Shown: in pieces, positions 44,846-55,108 of the stretch | How positions within the stretch are numbered: position 1 is the first letter of the stretch | Layout of the letters: the number at the start of each line of letters is the position of its first letter | Source: Dromiciops gliroides | Lineage: Eukaryota; Chordata; Mammalia; Microbiotheria; Microbiotheriidae | DNA length: 64,000 bases | Assembly (NCBI RefSeq): GCF_019393635.1 | Contig: NC_057866.1 | Location: forward strand, 10,178,223 to 10,242,222 | Direction: 5' to 3' | Notes under the pieces: model-generated | Database searches by the model: none | What the model was told of the DNA's origin: nothing | Seen by the model: the letters and a program-made list of their open reading frames with translations, nothing else | Translations under genes and position numbers: made by a program

Positions 44846-47800
44846 CTAGCTCTGCTCCCCTCCTGGGGCCGGCCTGGCCCCGAGCCGATGGAGCACAGTT
44901 TCATCTCCCCCCTGCAGCCTTCGCAGCCGCAGCTCCTCCAGGCCCTTCCACAGCTCCTGCCGCTCCCGGGCTTTCTGCTGCTCCCTGGGTAGCCGGGGAT
45001 GCAGGGCAAGGAGAGAGGCGAACAAAGGGTTAACGAGGACACGCCTGCCCGCCCGGGCCCCACCTGCAGCCTGGGCGAGGCCGGAGCCCCGCCCACCCCA
45101 TGGCCCCGCCCACTGGGGGGGGCATCCCACCACTCACTGCTGCTTCTCCAATTTGTAGGAAGCCGTGAGTTCATCAAACAGCTTCCCGTTCATCTCCATG
45201 AAGGTTTTAAGCACATTGTAGATCAGAGACACGATAGTCCTGGGGGTGGGAGAAAGGGAGAAGGGATGAGCTGAGGACTTGGAGGGCAAGGGGCAGGGAG
45301 GAGAGGCCTACAGGAGCTGGCCCCAGCTTCCGGGGCATCCGGAACCCCTCCCACTGCCCAGGGGCCTCCCTCCAGTGACAGGGAGCCCATCCCACCGACC
45401 AGGGGCCTCCCTCCAGTGACAGGGAACCCCTCCCACCATCCAAGGGCCTCCCTCCAGTGACAGGGAAACCATCCCACCATCCAAGGGCCTCCCTCCAGTG
45501 ACAGGGAACCCCTCCCACCATCCAAGGGCCTCCCTCCAGTGACAGGGAAACCCTCCCACCATCCAAGGGCCTCCCTCCAGTGACAGGGAAACCATCCCAC
45601 CTCTACCACTGATTAGCTCTTACATTCAACCTAAATTGTCAGCCTCCCCCTGGGCTCCCAGTTCTGCCTCTGGGGCCAAGCAGGACAAGCTGATCCCTCT
45701 TCCATGGGTCTCCCTTTCTAATGTTTCAAGACAATCCTCTTCTCCAGGTGAAAATCCTCAGTTCCACCCCCTGTAGCCCCTCACATGGGCTCTGCCCAGG
45801 TGGGGACAGGACTGTCACCTCTTACTTAGCTAGGGATGGACCCAAATAGAGAACCACTGAATTTCAGAGTGGAGAAGGACCACAGCCTGTAAAGCAAGGA
45901 CCCTCCGCGGCCCAAGGTTTCATCCGGTGCACATCTCCTCATTTTACAGAGAAGGAAAATGGGATCTACCCAAAGTCACACAGCCAGTCTTATACTTGGG
46001 TTCAAAAAACGAGCTTCACAAGGCATGGGAGGTGTCATTAAATATCAGCCTCTGAAAAAGATCTGGGGGATCCATGGGGATGGAGCGTCCAAGAAAGCTG
46101 AGGGGATCCTGGATTGCATTAGAGAGACAGAGCTTTGAGGGCCCAGTGGCAGCGCTGTGTTTGGTTTTGAGGGGCCTGGTTTAGGAAGGTCATCTTTGGG
46201 CTGAAAGTCCAACTGAGGGCAAGCAGGTGAGTGAGAGGCCTTGTGAAGACTGGTCACAGAAATCAGGCCAGTCTGGAGAAGCCTGGGGGGGAGGGGAAGA
46301 AGAGCGTGAAAGCTGAGTTCCAATATTGGCTCTGGCTTGTCAGGCTCAGGCCCGGCAGCGAGGAAAGGAGCAGGGGGAGGGAGCAGGGAGAGGGAGGTTC
46401 CTTCTCCTTGTGAGCCCTGTGGGGGCCCAGCCTCCTGGCTGTCCCCTGCGCATTTTCACTGGGGCGTCCCTGGCACCGGGAATGAGCTCCTTCCCTTCCT
46501 CCTCCGGGCCTCCCTGGCTTTCAGGGCTCCGCTCAAACCCTACTTTCTCCAGCAAGCCTTTCCTGATTCCCCACAAGGCTAGGGGCTTCCCTGGGCTGCC
46601 TGTGTCCCACTGATTCTGTCCCCACCTCCTCTGTGTGTCCCTGGGACTTAGTCTAGTGCCTGGCACGCATCAGGTACTTGACAGGTGCCTTTGGACTCAG
46701 AACAGGAAAGGGCAGAGCTGGGAAGGCCCTTGGAGATCACCAGTTCTATGGGCTGGCTGGGCACACGCAGGCCTAGGCAGGAGGCAGGCCCCAGGCTCCT
46801 CCTCCACCACATCCCAATGGGCACTCACGGGTTCCAGTGCTCTTTGGAGACTCGATAGAGGGTCCCGTACACAGCGGGCAGCACGGTGTGGCAATTGTCC
46901 TCAATGAGGCTCAGGATGTACTCGTTGTTCCAGAAATACAGAGCCCGCTCTGCAACCTGCAGGAACGGGAGGACAGCGTGAGCCCCTGGGGCTGGGGGAG
47001 GGGGGCTTTGGCCCAAACTCCCCCTGACTTCCTGCTGGTCTCAGGCCTAGCACAGTGGACTGTCTCTGAGGGATGAGTCATCTCAGGATCCTAGACCTGG
47101 GCCAGTAGGCCTCTCATCTTACACAGGAGGAAGCTGAGGCCCACAGTGGGCAGGGGACTCGCCCGCAGTCACAGCAGGGGTCACTGAAGCCGCTCAGTTT
47201 GGGGTTCCCTTCCAATGCTGAAGCCAGCCTTCCATCTACCCACAACCAGGTGCCCACTGTTAGAGGTGCAAGGAGTATCAGACCTCATCAGCTCTCCGAG
47301 GGGCTGCCAGAGACAGGATTAGAGCCCCGGCCTCCCGTCCTGGGCTGAGGGGAAACCACACATTTTACAGGGGAGGAAATAAGGCCCAGAGAGGCCAAGT
47401 GACTGTCCAAGGTCACACAGGGAGTGGCCCTGCTCCTTGTCCCTCTTGTCACCATCCTCCTCCTGGGCACCTCCTTTTGGGGACTCAGTTTCCCCAGCCA
47501 TCACAGGAGAGTTTGACTCAGGGACATTATGTGAGCCCATGACATGTGAAATGTGGCGGCTGAGCTCGGTGACCTCTGGGGTCACGTCCAGCCTATGTCA
47601 GTCCATCCAGGCTGTGTCCATCCGTCCGTCTGTCCTCTCCTCAGCCCCACCCCAGCCTCTTCCCTCCCCCCTCTCTTCTGTACCTGGAAGTGGGGACTGG
47701 AGACACATCGAGCGACCTGTTTGAAGAGTGGCTCTTGAATCTTGACAAATTGGGAGGGCTCAATGACATCCAGAATTTCCTCCATCTCCCCCAGAAACAT

Positions 47801-50800
47801 CACCTGACGGGGACAGGGGGTGCATGAGTTGCCCCCTCTTTGGAGATGCCCCTGCCAACACCGGTGCCTCAGCCACCCCTCCCTCTCCTCCCTGTGATGC
47901 CCCCCCGCCCATGACCCCTCCCTCTACTGTCTCCCCCCCAGCCCCCCCATACCTCCTTCTGGGTACAGGTTTTCGGCCAGTATTTGAGCAATCCCCTGAT
48001 CACCTGGGGAGCAGAGGGGAGTCAGAGGGAGGGAGCTGAGCCCCCACCATCCCCCAGAGCAGGTGAGCCACTCCAGTACCCCAGTCACTCACATGCTCAG
48101 TCAGGGTGGCGTCCTTTTCTAGGAATTGTACTACGCAATATGCCAGCTGCCAAGTGTGGGGATGGACAGACGGATAAGCAGGAGGAAAAGAACAAGGCAA
48201 GATGAAGCAGCAGCCCCCAAGAGAGGCAGGGCCTGAGGGCACCGAGATGCCAGACGGGAGGATTTAGACTCGGAAGGACGTCAGAGGCCATGGATCCCCC
48301 CTACCATCTTATAGATAAGGAAATCGAAGCCCAGAGGATCAAAGGACTGGCCCAGCATCCCAGCCAGGAGAGGGCAAGGCTGGCATCAAGCCCCCAGCTC
48401 AGCACCTGTCCACTGCCAATGGGCAGGACTGTCCCCCAATCTTCCTTTTGGGTTAGCTTTGGGTCAGGCGCACCCTCCTCTGAAAGTCACTGGTGAAGTG
48501 AGGGCCTGGAGGCCCCTCAGCCCCTAAGTCCTCAGGTTCTGTCCAGGGGCCGGGCCATGTTCCAAGAACAGGTGGGGGGAGGTCAGGGAGGAGGCTGGGC
48601 CAGGAGGCTCACCTGGGCATGGAAGTTGGAGAGAGATTTGACCGAATGTAGAGGGATCAGCACTCGCACCAGGAACTGTTTGTGCTCAGTCTTCAGGGGC
48701 AAAGCAAACCCATTGATGATGCTGTGAAGGAAGGAGACAGGAGGGAGGGAGGAGGGAAGGGAGGAGGGAAGGGAGGGAAGAGGCGAGGGGAGGGGGAAAG
48801 AGGAGGGGAGGGAGGAGGGAAGAGAGGAGGAGGGAGGGAGGAGGGGAGGGGGAAGGAGGAGGGGGAGGAAGGAGGAGGAGGAGGAAAGGAGGGAGGAGAG
48901 GAGGGGAGGGAGGAGGGAAGAGAGGAGGGGGGAGGGAGGAGGAGGAGGAAAGGAGGGAAGAGGGGAGGGGAGGGGGAAGGAGGAGGGGAGGGGAGGGGGA
49001 GGGGAAAGAGGAGGAGGAGGGAAGGGAGGAGGCACGGGAGGCAGGAGTAGAGGAGGTAGGAGGTGGGGAGGAAGGAGGAGGAGGAGGAAAGGAGGGAGGA
49101 GAGGAGGGGAGGGGGAAGGGGAATGAGGAGGGGGAGGGAGGAGGAGGGGGGAAGGGGAAGGAAGAGGGGGAGGAAGGAGGAGGGGAGGGGGAAGGAGGAG
49201 GGGGAGGAAGGAGGAGGAGGAGGAAAGGAGGGAGGAGAGGAGGGGGAAGGGGAAGGAGGAGGGGGAGGGAGGAGGAGGAGGAAAGGAGGGAAGAGGGGAG
49301 GGGAGGGGGAAGGAGGAGGGAGGGGAGGGGGAGGGGAAAGAGGAGGAGGAGGGAAGGGGGAGGGAAGGGAGGGAGGAGGGGAGGGGAAGGAGGGGGGAGG
49401 AAGGAGGAGGAGGAGGAAAGGAGGGAGGAGAGGAGGGGAGGGGGAAGGGGAATGAGGAGGGGGAGGGAGGAGGAGGGGGGAAGGGGAAGGAAGAGGGGGA
49501 GGAAGGAGGAGGGGGGAAGGGGAAGGAGGAGGGGGAGGGAGGAGGAGGAGGGGAGTTGGAAGGAGGAGGAGGAGGAGTGAGCATTCCAAAAAGCTGGGGC
49601 CTCAGTCCTGTTTTGAGATGCTGGACAGCTCCCTGGGGGAGGTGGTGCCTGGTCTGCACTGAGTGGGTCTGGCTCACCTCCCCAAGATCTCCAGCAGCTC
49701 AGCCACGCCATTGAAATGCTCTAGCTCATAGATGAACCTGGAGTGGGGGGAGGATGTAAGGTGGGGCTTTGGAGCCAGCTCCTGCCCTTCCCAGCCCCAC
49801 CTCTTGGGGGTCTAGCCCTGCCCATGACTCTTCCCCTTTTTACCCCCCAGAACCTGCCCCCAGTCCGCCCTGCTCACTTTTGCACACCTCCCACCCCCCA
49901 GCCAGGGTCAGGCTTACACACTCACCGAAGAAAGATGTGGTTACATTGCTTCCGAATGTAAGCACGAAGGCCCAAGAACTTGCCGTAGACGCGGTGCAGG
50001 ATGGTCTTGAGGTACTCTCGCTCTCGGGGGTCCTCGCTGTCAAACAGCTCCAGGAGCTGTGGGGCCCAAGGTCAGGGCCAGGGCTGGCAGAGGGGAGGCC
50101 CCAGGCAGCCTCAGGGCCCGCTCCTTCCCTCCCTCTCGTGACCTAGGGTCCCTCCATCCGGATCCCCAGGGATCGGGTCCAGGCCCTCCCCTCCCAGCAG
50201 GCACCTCAGGGCATCGGGCCCCTGGGCTCCTGCCTCACCCACCATCAGCACAAACTTCTGATCCACATATCTCTTGGCCACGGAGGGCTGGAAGTCTGGA
50301 CTCTCCAAGAATCGAAGAAAAAACTCGTAGACCAGCTGGGGCAGGGAGAATATGGAAGATATGAACCCAGAACCCCAGGCCCAAGTCCTCCAGCCTGGCT
50401 ATGGACTCTGGCCCTCTTTCATCTGCCCCAGGCCCAGGTACCTGCAGGTGTGGCCAGGAAGGCTCTAGGTTGGGTTCATCCTCTTCAGGGTCAAACTCGG
50501 GATTCTCACTGGGTGGCAGCGTCCGGAAGATATTCACCGAGATCTAAGGGGAAGGATTGGGGGTGCTCGGCAAAGGCCCCTTCCAAAGCTGGCCTACCAG
50601 GCTGTGAGCTAGGGGCCGGAGGCGTTCAGGAGACCCGTGTTCAGAACCTGCTGTGCCGGAGAAGTCTCCGAGCCTAAACGCCTGGGTCTCAGTTTCCTCA
50701 TTTGTCAAATGCAGGGGCTCGACTCTGTGGCCTCTAAGGTCCCTTTCACCTCTAAGTCTACAGTCCTGTGACCCACCAAGGGCAAGTGGTTTGACCCCGA

Positions 50801-52286
50801 GTCCTGCCACTGTCAGCCTCCGGAGGAGCTGGGGGGGCCCAGGCTTGCTCACCATGCGGATGATGTCGGGGTACACCGGCTCAATGAGGACACCCCGAGT
50901 GCCCCCCACACACTCCACCAGCTCATTGAGGGCCGATCTCTTCACCTCCTTCCCCTTCAGGTCAGCCACACAATCCAGGAAGTCGAAGAGGACCCCACAT
51001 TGGGCCAGCTTCCTGCTCAGCAGGTCATGAAGCTCTGAGGCTGGCACATCTGAGGAGGGAAATAGGGGCTCCAGTAGCATGACCAGGGCCGTGGATGGGA
51101 GACGGGCAGATGACCCCCATCCTAGGCCCTGCTCTCTCTTCTCCGGGCCAGTCCTGCAAGGCCTTGTCTTACCTGCCCCTGCTCTAGGTACAACCCCTGC
51201 TCCTACCCCTGCCCCTGTCCCTGCCCCTGCTCCTGCCCCTGTCCCTGTCCCTGCTCCTGCCCCTGCCCCTGTCCCTGCCCCTGTCCCTGCCCCTGCCCCA
51301 GCCCCTGCCCCTGCCCCTGCCCCTGCCCCTGCCCCTGTCCCTGCCCCTGCCCCAGCCCCTGTCCCTGCCCCTGCCCCTGTCCCTGCCCCTGCCCCTGTCC
51401 CTGCCCCTGCTCCTGTCCCTGCCCCTGCCCCTGTCCCTCCCCTGCCTCTGCCCCAGCCCCAGTCCATCCACCAGCAGCCCTGCTAGGCTCCCTGGTTTCT
51501 GCCTTTTATTTTCCCTTCTCTGGGGTTGAGCAGGAGGCAATGAATGAGTTTTTAAAGTAGAGCTCCAGACCCTCAGGCTTCCCGAGGTGCTGGTTAGAGC
51601 TACCAGCTCTCTTCCTCTCAGCCCATTCAGGCCAGGAAGCTGCTGTGTGGGGCCAGGAGCTGCACCAGGTAAACAGTCTCAGGTGTCTCCTGGGAGGTTG
51701 GGCTGGAGAGCCAGGAACAGGGCCTGAGGGATCCCCAGCTAGGCAGGCACACACGCACATGCACACACACACACCCCTCATCTTCAGAGCAGGACTCATT
51801 CTGCCCCCAGCATCAGCAGCACCAGCTGAAGACTGGGCCTGGGGTTCTCACAGGGCATCTCCAATCTGGATTGGGTCACCCTACTCCCAGCTGGGATGCC
51901 CCACTGGGTAAACCCCCAGGCAGGACCAGCCCCCCCACCTCCACTGATGACAGGCAGAACAGATCATGCGTCAGCAAAGGGAGCTGCCCACATTGAGACT
52001 GGACAGAGAGCCCGGGGGACAGGCAGGAAAAGGGTAGAGAAAACCTGGATACCTGCTCCTTGGGCATCCCTCCCAGGGCCCACTCACCCTTGAGCAGTGG
52101 CAGGGGTGTGAGCTCCTGTTGGTTGCTCTGGTATCGGAACTGGGAAGAACTGTGGGAGCGCCTGGGCCGGGCCCGCCGGAGGGACCTCCGAGAGAAGCCG
52201 TCTACTTTGTCCGGTGGGGGGACTGGAGATAGCCCCGGGGAAGACGGGCTGGTTGGGGTGCTTGCTGGGGGCAGCTTGGTGTCCAT
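44846..52286 (-). CDS. PPP2R5B: PPP2R5B, PP2A regulatory subunit B56 beta (complete, 13 coding exons)
   Basis: Minus-strand exons: 52088-52286, 50853-51049, 50442-50543, 50243-50335, 49926-50056, 49678-49737, 48613-48721, 48093-48146, 47953-48003, 47684-47803, 46829-46956, 45138-45239, 44846-44984. They join in phase to 494 codons (human 497 by memory). The N-terminus [18 protein letters not shown] differs from human METK at residue 2. The central B56 HEAT-repeat fold ([52 protein letters not shown]) is nearly unchanged. The tail has diverged slightly. It directs the PP2A core enzyme to LxxIxE-type substrates in cytoplasm and nucleus. Start context is ACCATGG. Introns hold three striking tandem repeats. 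Residue 415 reads Pro where I recall Gln. Identity is very secure. Confidence 0.97.
45345..45600. repeat. 41-bp minisatellite in PPP2R5B intron 11
   Basis: About six near-identical 41-bp units containing 'ggcctccctccagtgacagg', differing mostly at a few sites. Confidence 0.95.
45650..45800 (-). repeat. Old interspersed repeat, family unresolved
   Basis: Shares 'tctggggccaagcaggaca' with the copy at 15490-15745. Confidence 0.5.
45890..46010 (-). repeat. MIR SINE fragment
   Basis: 'ctcattttacagagaagg' then 'caaagtcacacagccagt'. Confidence 0.6.
46470..46695 (+). repeat. L2 LINE 3' end
   Basis: 'ctccagcaagcctttcctga' to 'ctagtgcctggcacgcatca' is a typical L2 3' end, in PPP2R5B intron 11. Confidence 0.75.
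48726..49578. repeat. ~850-bp (GGA/GGGA)n purine tract in PPP2R5B intron 6
   Basis: Plus strand is almost entirely A and G ('ggaggagggaggaggaagg' types). The PPP2R5B RNA strand is therefore pyrimidine, and the tract runs directly into the 3' splice site at 48722. Confidence 0.97.
51188..51470. repeat. (CCCTGC/CCCTGT)n minisatellite in PPP2R5B intron 1
   Basis: About 45 six-base units CCTGCC, CCTGTC and CCTGCT in higher-order order. The RNA strand reads GGGGCAGGGACAGG. It lies between the first two coding exons. Confidence 0.96.
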
Positions 52287-52801
52287 GGTGACTAAGGGGG
52301 GCAGCAGCGTCAGGGGGCAAAGGGGGAAGGTGTCAAAACCCCCCCCAGCTGCCCACTCTGCCAAAAGGATGCTGGGTAAAGTCCTGGCTAACAGGGAGCC
52401 CCAGGCTGACCCATACTGGCCAGGCTATGGACCTGGTGAGGAGGGGCTCTGGTACAAGTATCACTCCCCTTGCCCCTCCCCCAGGGCCCTACCAAGTAAC
52501 CAGTCAGTCCCTGGGGGGCAGTTAGAAGAAGGGGAGTCCTCAGGTGTCTGGCCCTTGGGGGAGGGGCAGGAGAAGCTGGTTAAGGAGTTCTTATTGAGGG
52601 GAAGTCGAGGTAGAATGATCCTAGATGTAGAAATAGAGGCAATGGAAAGATGGGGGGGAAAGGAAAGGGGGGAGCCAGAGTAGGGAGAAAGAGAAAGACC
52701 AGGGAGAGAACTGGTTAATCTTCCTCTGAGGTCGGAGTATGGGTAATGAGAAAGATTCCCATATTCTCTCCCCAGAGCCGGAGGCAGAGCCACTCACTCA
52801 C

Positions 52802-53300
52802 CTCCCAGGGACCCAGGTGTGGGGGGGCCCCCCTGAGGCTGGGTGGGACCCTCAGCTAGAGCCCCCCCCTCAGGGGCGGGGGTGCGCGGCGGGGCTCTGG
52901 CCCCGCTCTGGCCTGGGGTTGAGAGCGGAGAGGCAGCACCCCTGGGTGATCACCCCAGCTGGGGAAGCCCGAGGCCGGGGGGTCCCCTGCGGGCGCCGGG
53001 GCATCCCCCACCGCACGCACCCCCCCTCCCGGGGCTGGGGCCGGGGCCAGGGCTGGGGCTGAGCCCGGGTTCGAGGTGCGTGCGGGGAGCTCCGAGCGCC
53101 TGGGTCCTGGGGAGCAATCGCAGGGAGGGGAAGGAAGGAGAGCCCTGCCGGAGCTGCTGCTGGTCCCCCCCTTCCCCGTGTGGCCCCTGCGACTGCGGGA
53201 GACCCCCCGCTCCCGGCTCTGGGGGGCGCTGGCGGGCGGCGGGGAGGGGGCCGGGAGCTCCGTGCGCTCCGCCTGCCTGCACCGGCCGCCCCAGCTGCTC
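52802..53300 (-). other. PPP2R5B: Probable 5' untranslated first exon of PPP2R5B
   Basis: A good minus-strand donor (GAG|GTGAGT) at 52801-52802 faces the acceptor TTAG at 52292-52293, five nt before the start codon. The upstream limit within the CpG island is not visible. Confidence 0.45.
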
Positions 53301-53480
53301 AGAATGACATCAAGTCACCTCCCCCCGCCCGCCCTGCGCCTCCCCACGGGGGAGGGGGGAGGGGGGAGGGAGCTGCGTCAGTGCGGCCCGGGCAGCCCGG
53401 GAAATGTAGTCCTGCTCGGCTTAAAGGCGCCGGCAGCCGGAAAGCCCGGCTCCCCGCGCGCACCCACGGGCCCCTAGAGA
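52840..53480. promoter_or_regulatory. CpG island at the PPP2R5B promoter
   Basis: Very GC-rich and CpG-rich, without a TATA box. It is the likely minus-strand promoter of PPP2R5B and, given the plus-strand SLC22 gene that starts at 55109, could be bidirectional. Confidence 0.7.
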
Positions 53481-53484
53481 CCTC

Positions 53485-55100
53485 AGCATCCAGTGGCCTC
53501 ATTTGCCAAGTGGGGAGACGAGAGACGCGGGGCAGAAAGAATGTTGACTTGGGAGTGAGGGGCCTTGGGTTCAAATCCTTCCTCTACCTGCTGCCTGGGT
53601 GAGGCCCGTCCCTCCCCCTTCTCCGGGACTCAGTTTCCTCATGTGTAAAATAGCTCGGGCCCACTCGGCCTCTCCTGCAAGCTGTGATTCTGTAACTCTA
53701 CGGCCTCCGGGGTCCCAGCGGGTCATTGGCCCTTCCCCTTCCTGGGTTTCCCCACCCCGAAAAGCAGGTGGCAGTCGAAAGTCCCCCCGGTGGGCAGCTC
53801 TAAAGCCTTCGCCTTTCGTTTACCTCATTAGGCAACCGAGGAGGCCCCGGAGGTCAGCGGGGGGCCAGAAGAACACAGGACCAGAAGCTGCCTGGATGGA
53901 GGAAGGAACTGAGTACCTGGGGAGGGGGCGGTTAGCTGTCCTTCCAGGCCCTGCCCCGTGCCCTCCTCTTACAGATGGGGAAACTGAGGCCCATAGAGAA
54001 GGAGGTTCTGCCCAAGGGCAGCGTTCTCTCCACTGGACCAGGAATCTGCCTCCCAGTTTTCTCTGCCAATCATCCCGTGTTCCCATCTGATCTCACAGCA
54101 CTCATCTCTCACAGCACTCATCTAATTTATCGTACTGGACGTGTCCATTCTTCTGCCTCACTCTGGGCAGCAAGCTTTTCTCCCTGTGTCCAGTGCAGTG
54201 CCCAACCACGACATACATACATCTCGACTGAGGGATTTGGGCTGGGGAGCCCAGGCTACCAGGAGACTTCCCTGGACCTCAAGCCTAGACCCCACAACCT
54301 CCCCTGATTCTGGGTAGCTGGGGAGGCCTCTTCAAGCTCATCCCAATGTCTGCCCCTTGGAAGCCAGCAGCAAAAGGGTTAACCCGAGTTGGTCAAGCCA
54401 GGGAGCTACTGGGAGATGTAGTTCTCTTGAGGCTGCTGGGAAATGAAGGCAGCCTGAGTCCTGCAGTCCCCCTCCCTTCTGCACAGTCTTCGGTGACATC
54501 ATGGTCTCAGGATTAAAGGGCCAGATTGGAATGGCAGGGTGGATGACTAACCCCGCCCCGGGCAGACTCAGCCCCCTCCCTGGGATGAAATGAATTGATG
54601 GGGAGCTCAACCTGGGGGCCCACAGAAGAGGGAGGAGGGGCACTGATTGCAAAAACAAACAAAAAATTAGTAGAATTGATGGAGAGGGGAAAGTGAGGCT
54701 GCTGATCATGGTCTCCCACCCCCAAAGCCCTCCATCATCTAACTGCACCAGACCCCCCCTTTTCCTTTCTCCTCAGGCCTGTCCATCCCTTGCATCCAGA
54801 CCCCTCCAGAGCCAAGCAGCCCCCCTTCCTAAACCCTAAATGAAGACCCTCCATGCTCTGCTCCTTGCTGCACACCCCCAAAAGCTGCTCCCTCCAGATA
54901 CTGACATCCTGTGACCTCTGCCCTACTGACCTTTCAGCATCCCATGCTGGCTTCCGCCCTCCAGTACCTGAGTATTTCTCAGTTGAATGAACTGGACCTT
55001 GTTCCCCCTAAGTCACAGTGTGGTCAGTTCCAAGGAGGGTGGCTTGTGGGCTGGGGTAGCATGGGCTGGGGCCGGGGCCTGGGAGAGGAGGGGGGTACGG
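53485..55100. other. PPP2R5B-SLC22 intergenic stretch
   Basis: Holds MIR-type fragments (53500-53690, 53970-54040) and unclassified sequence. I see no exons of the gene I would expect here from human synteny (ATG2A), only the approach to SLC22 exon 1. Confidence 0.5.
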
Positions 55101-55108
55101 AGAGGAAG

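Noticed and set aside
48583-49711. Very long minus-strand open frames rich in Pro, Ser and Leu
   Set aside because: They are translations of the purine/pyrimidine repeat in PPP2R5B intron 6; low complexity keeps them open by chance.
50544-51467. A 307-codon Gly/Ala-rich frame on the minus strand
   Set aside because: It reads the hexamer array together with a real PPP2R5B exon; only 50853-51049 is coding.
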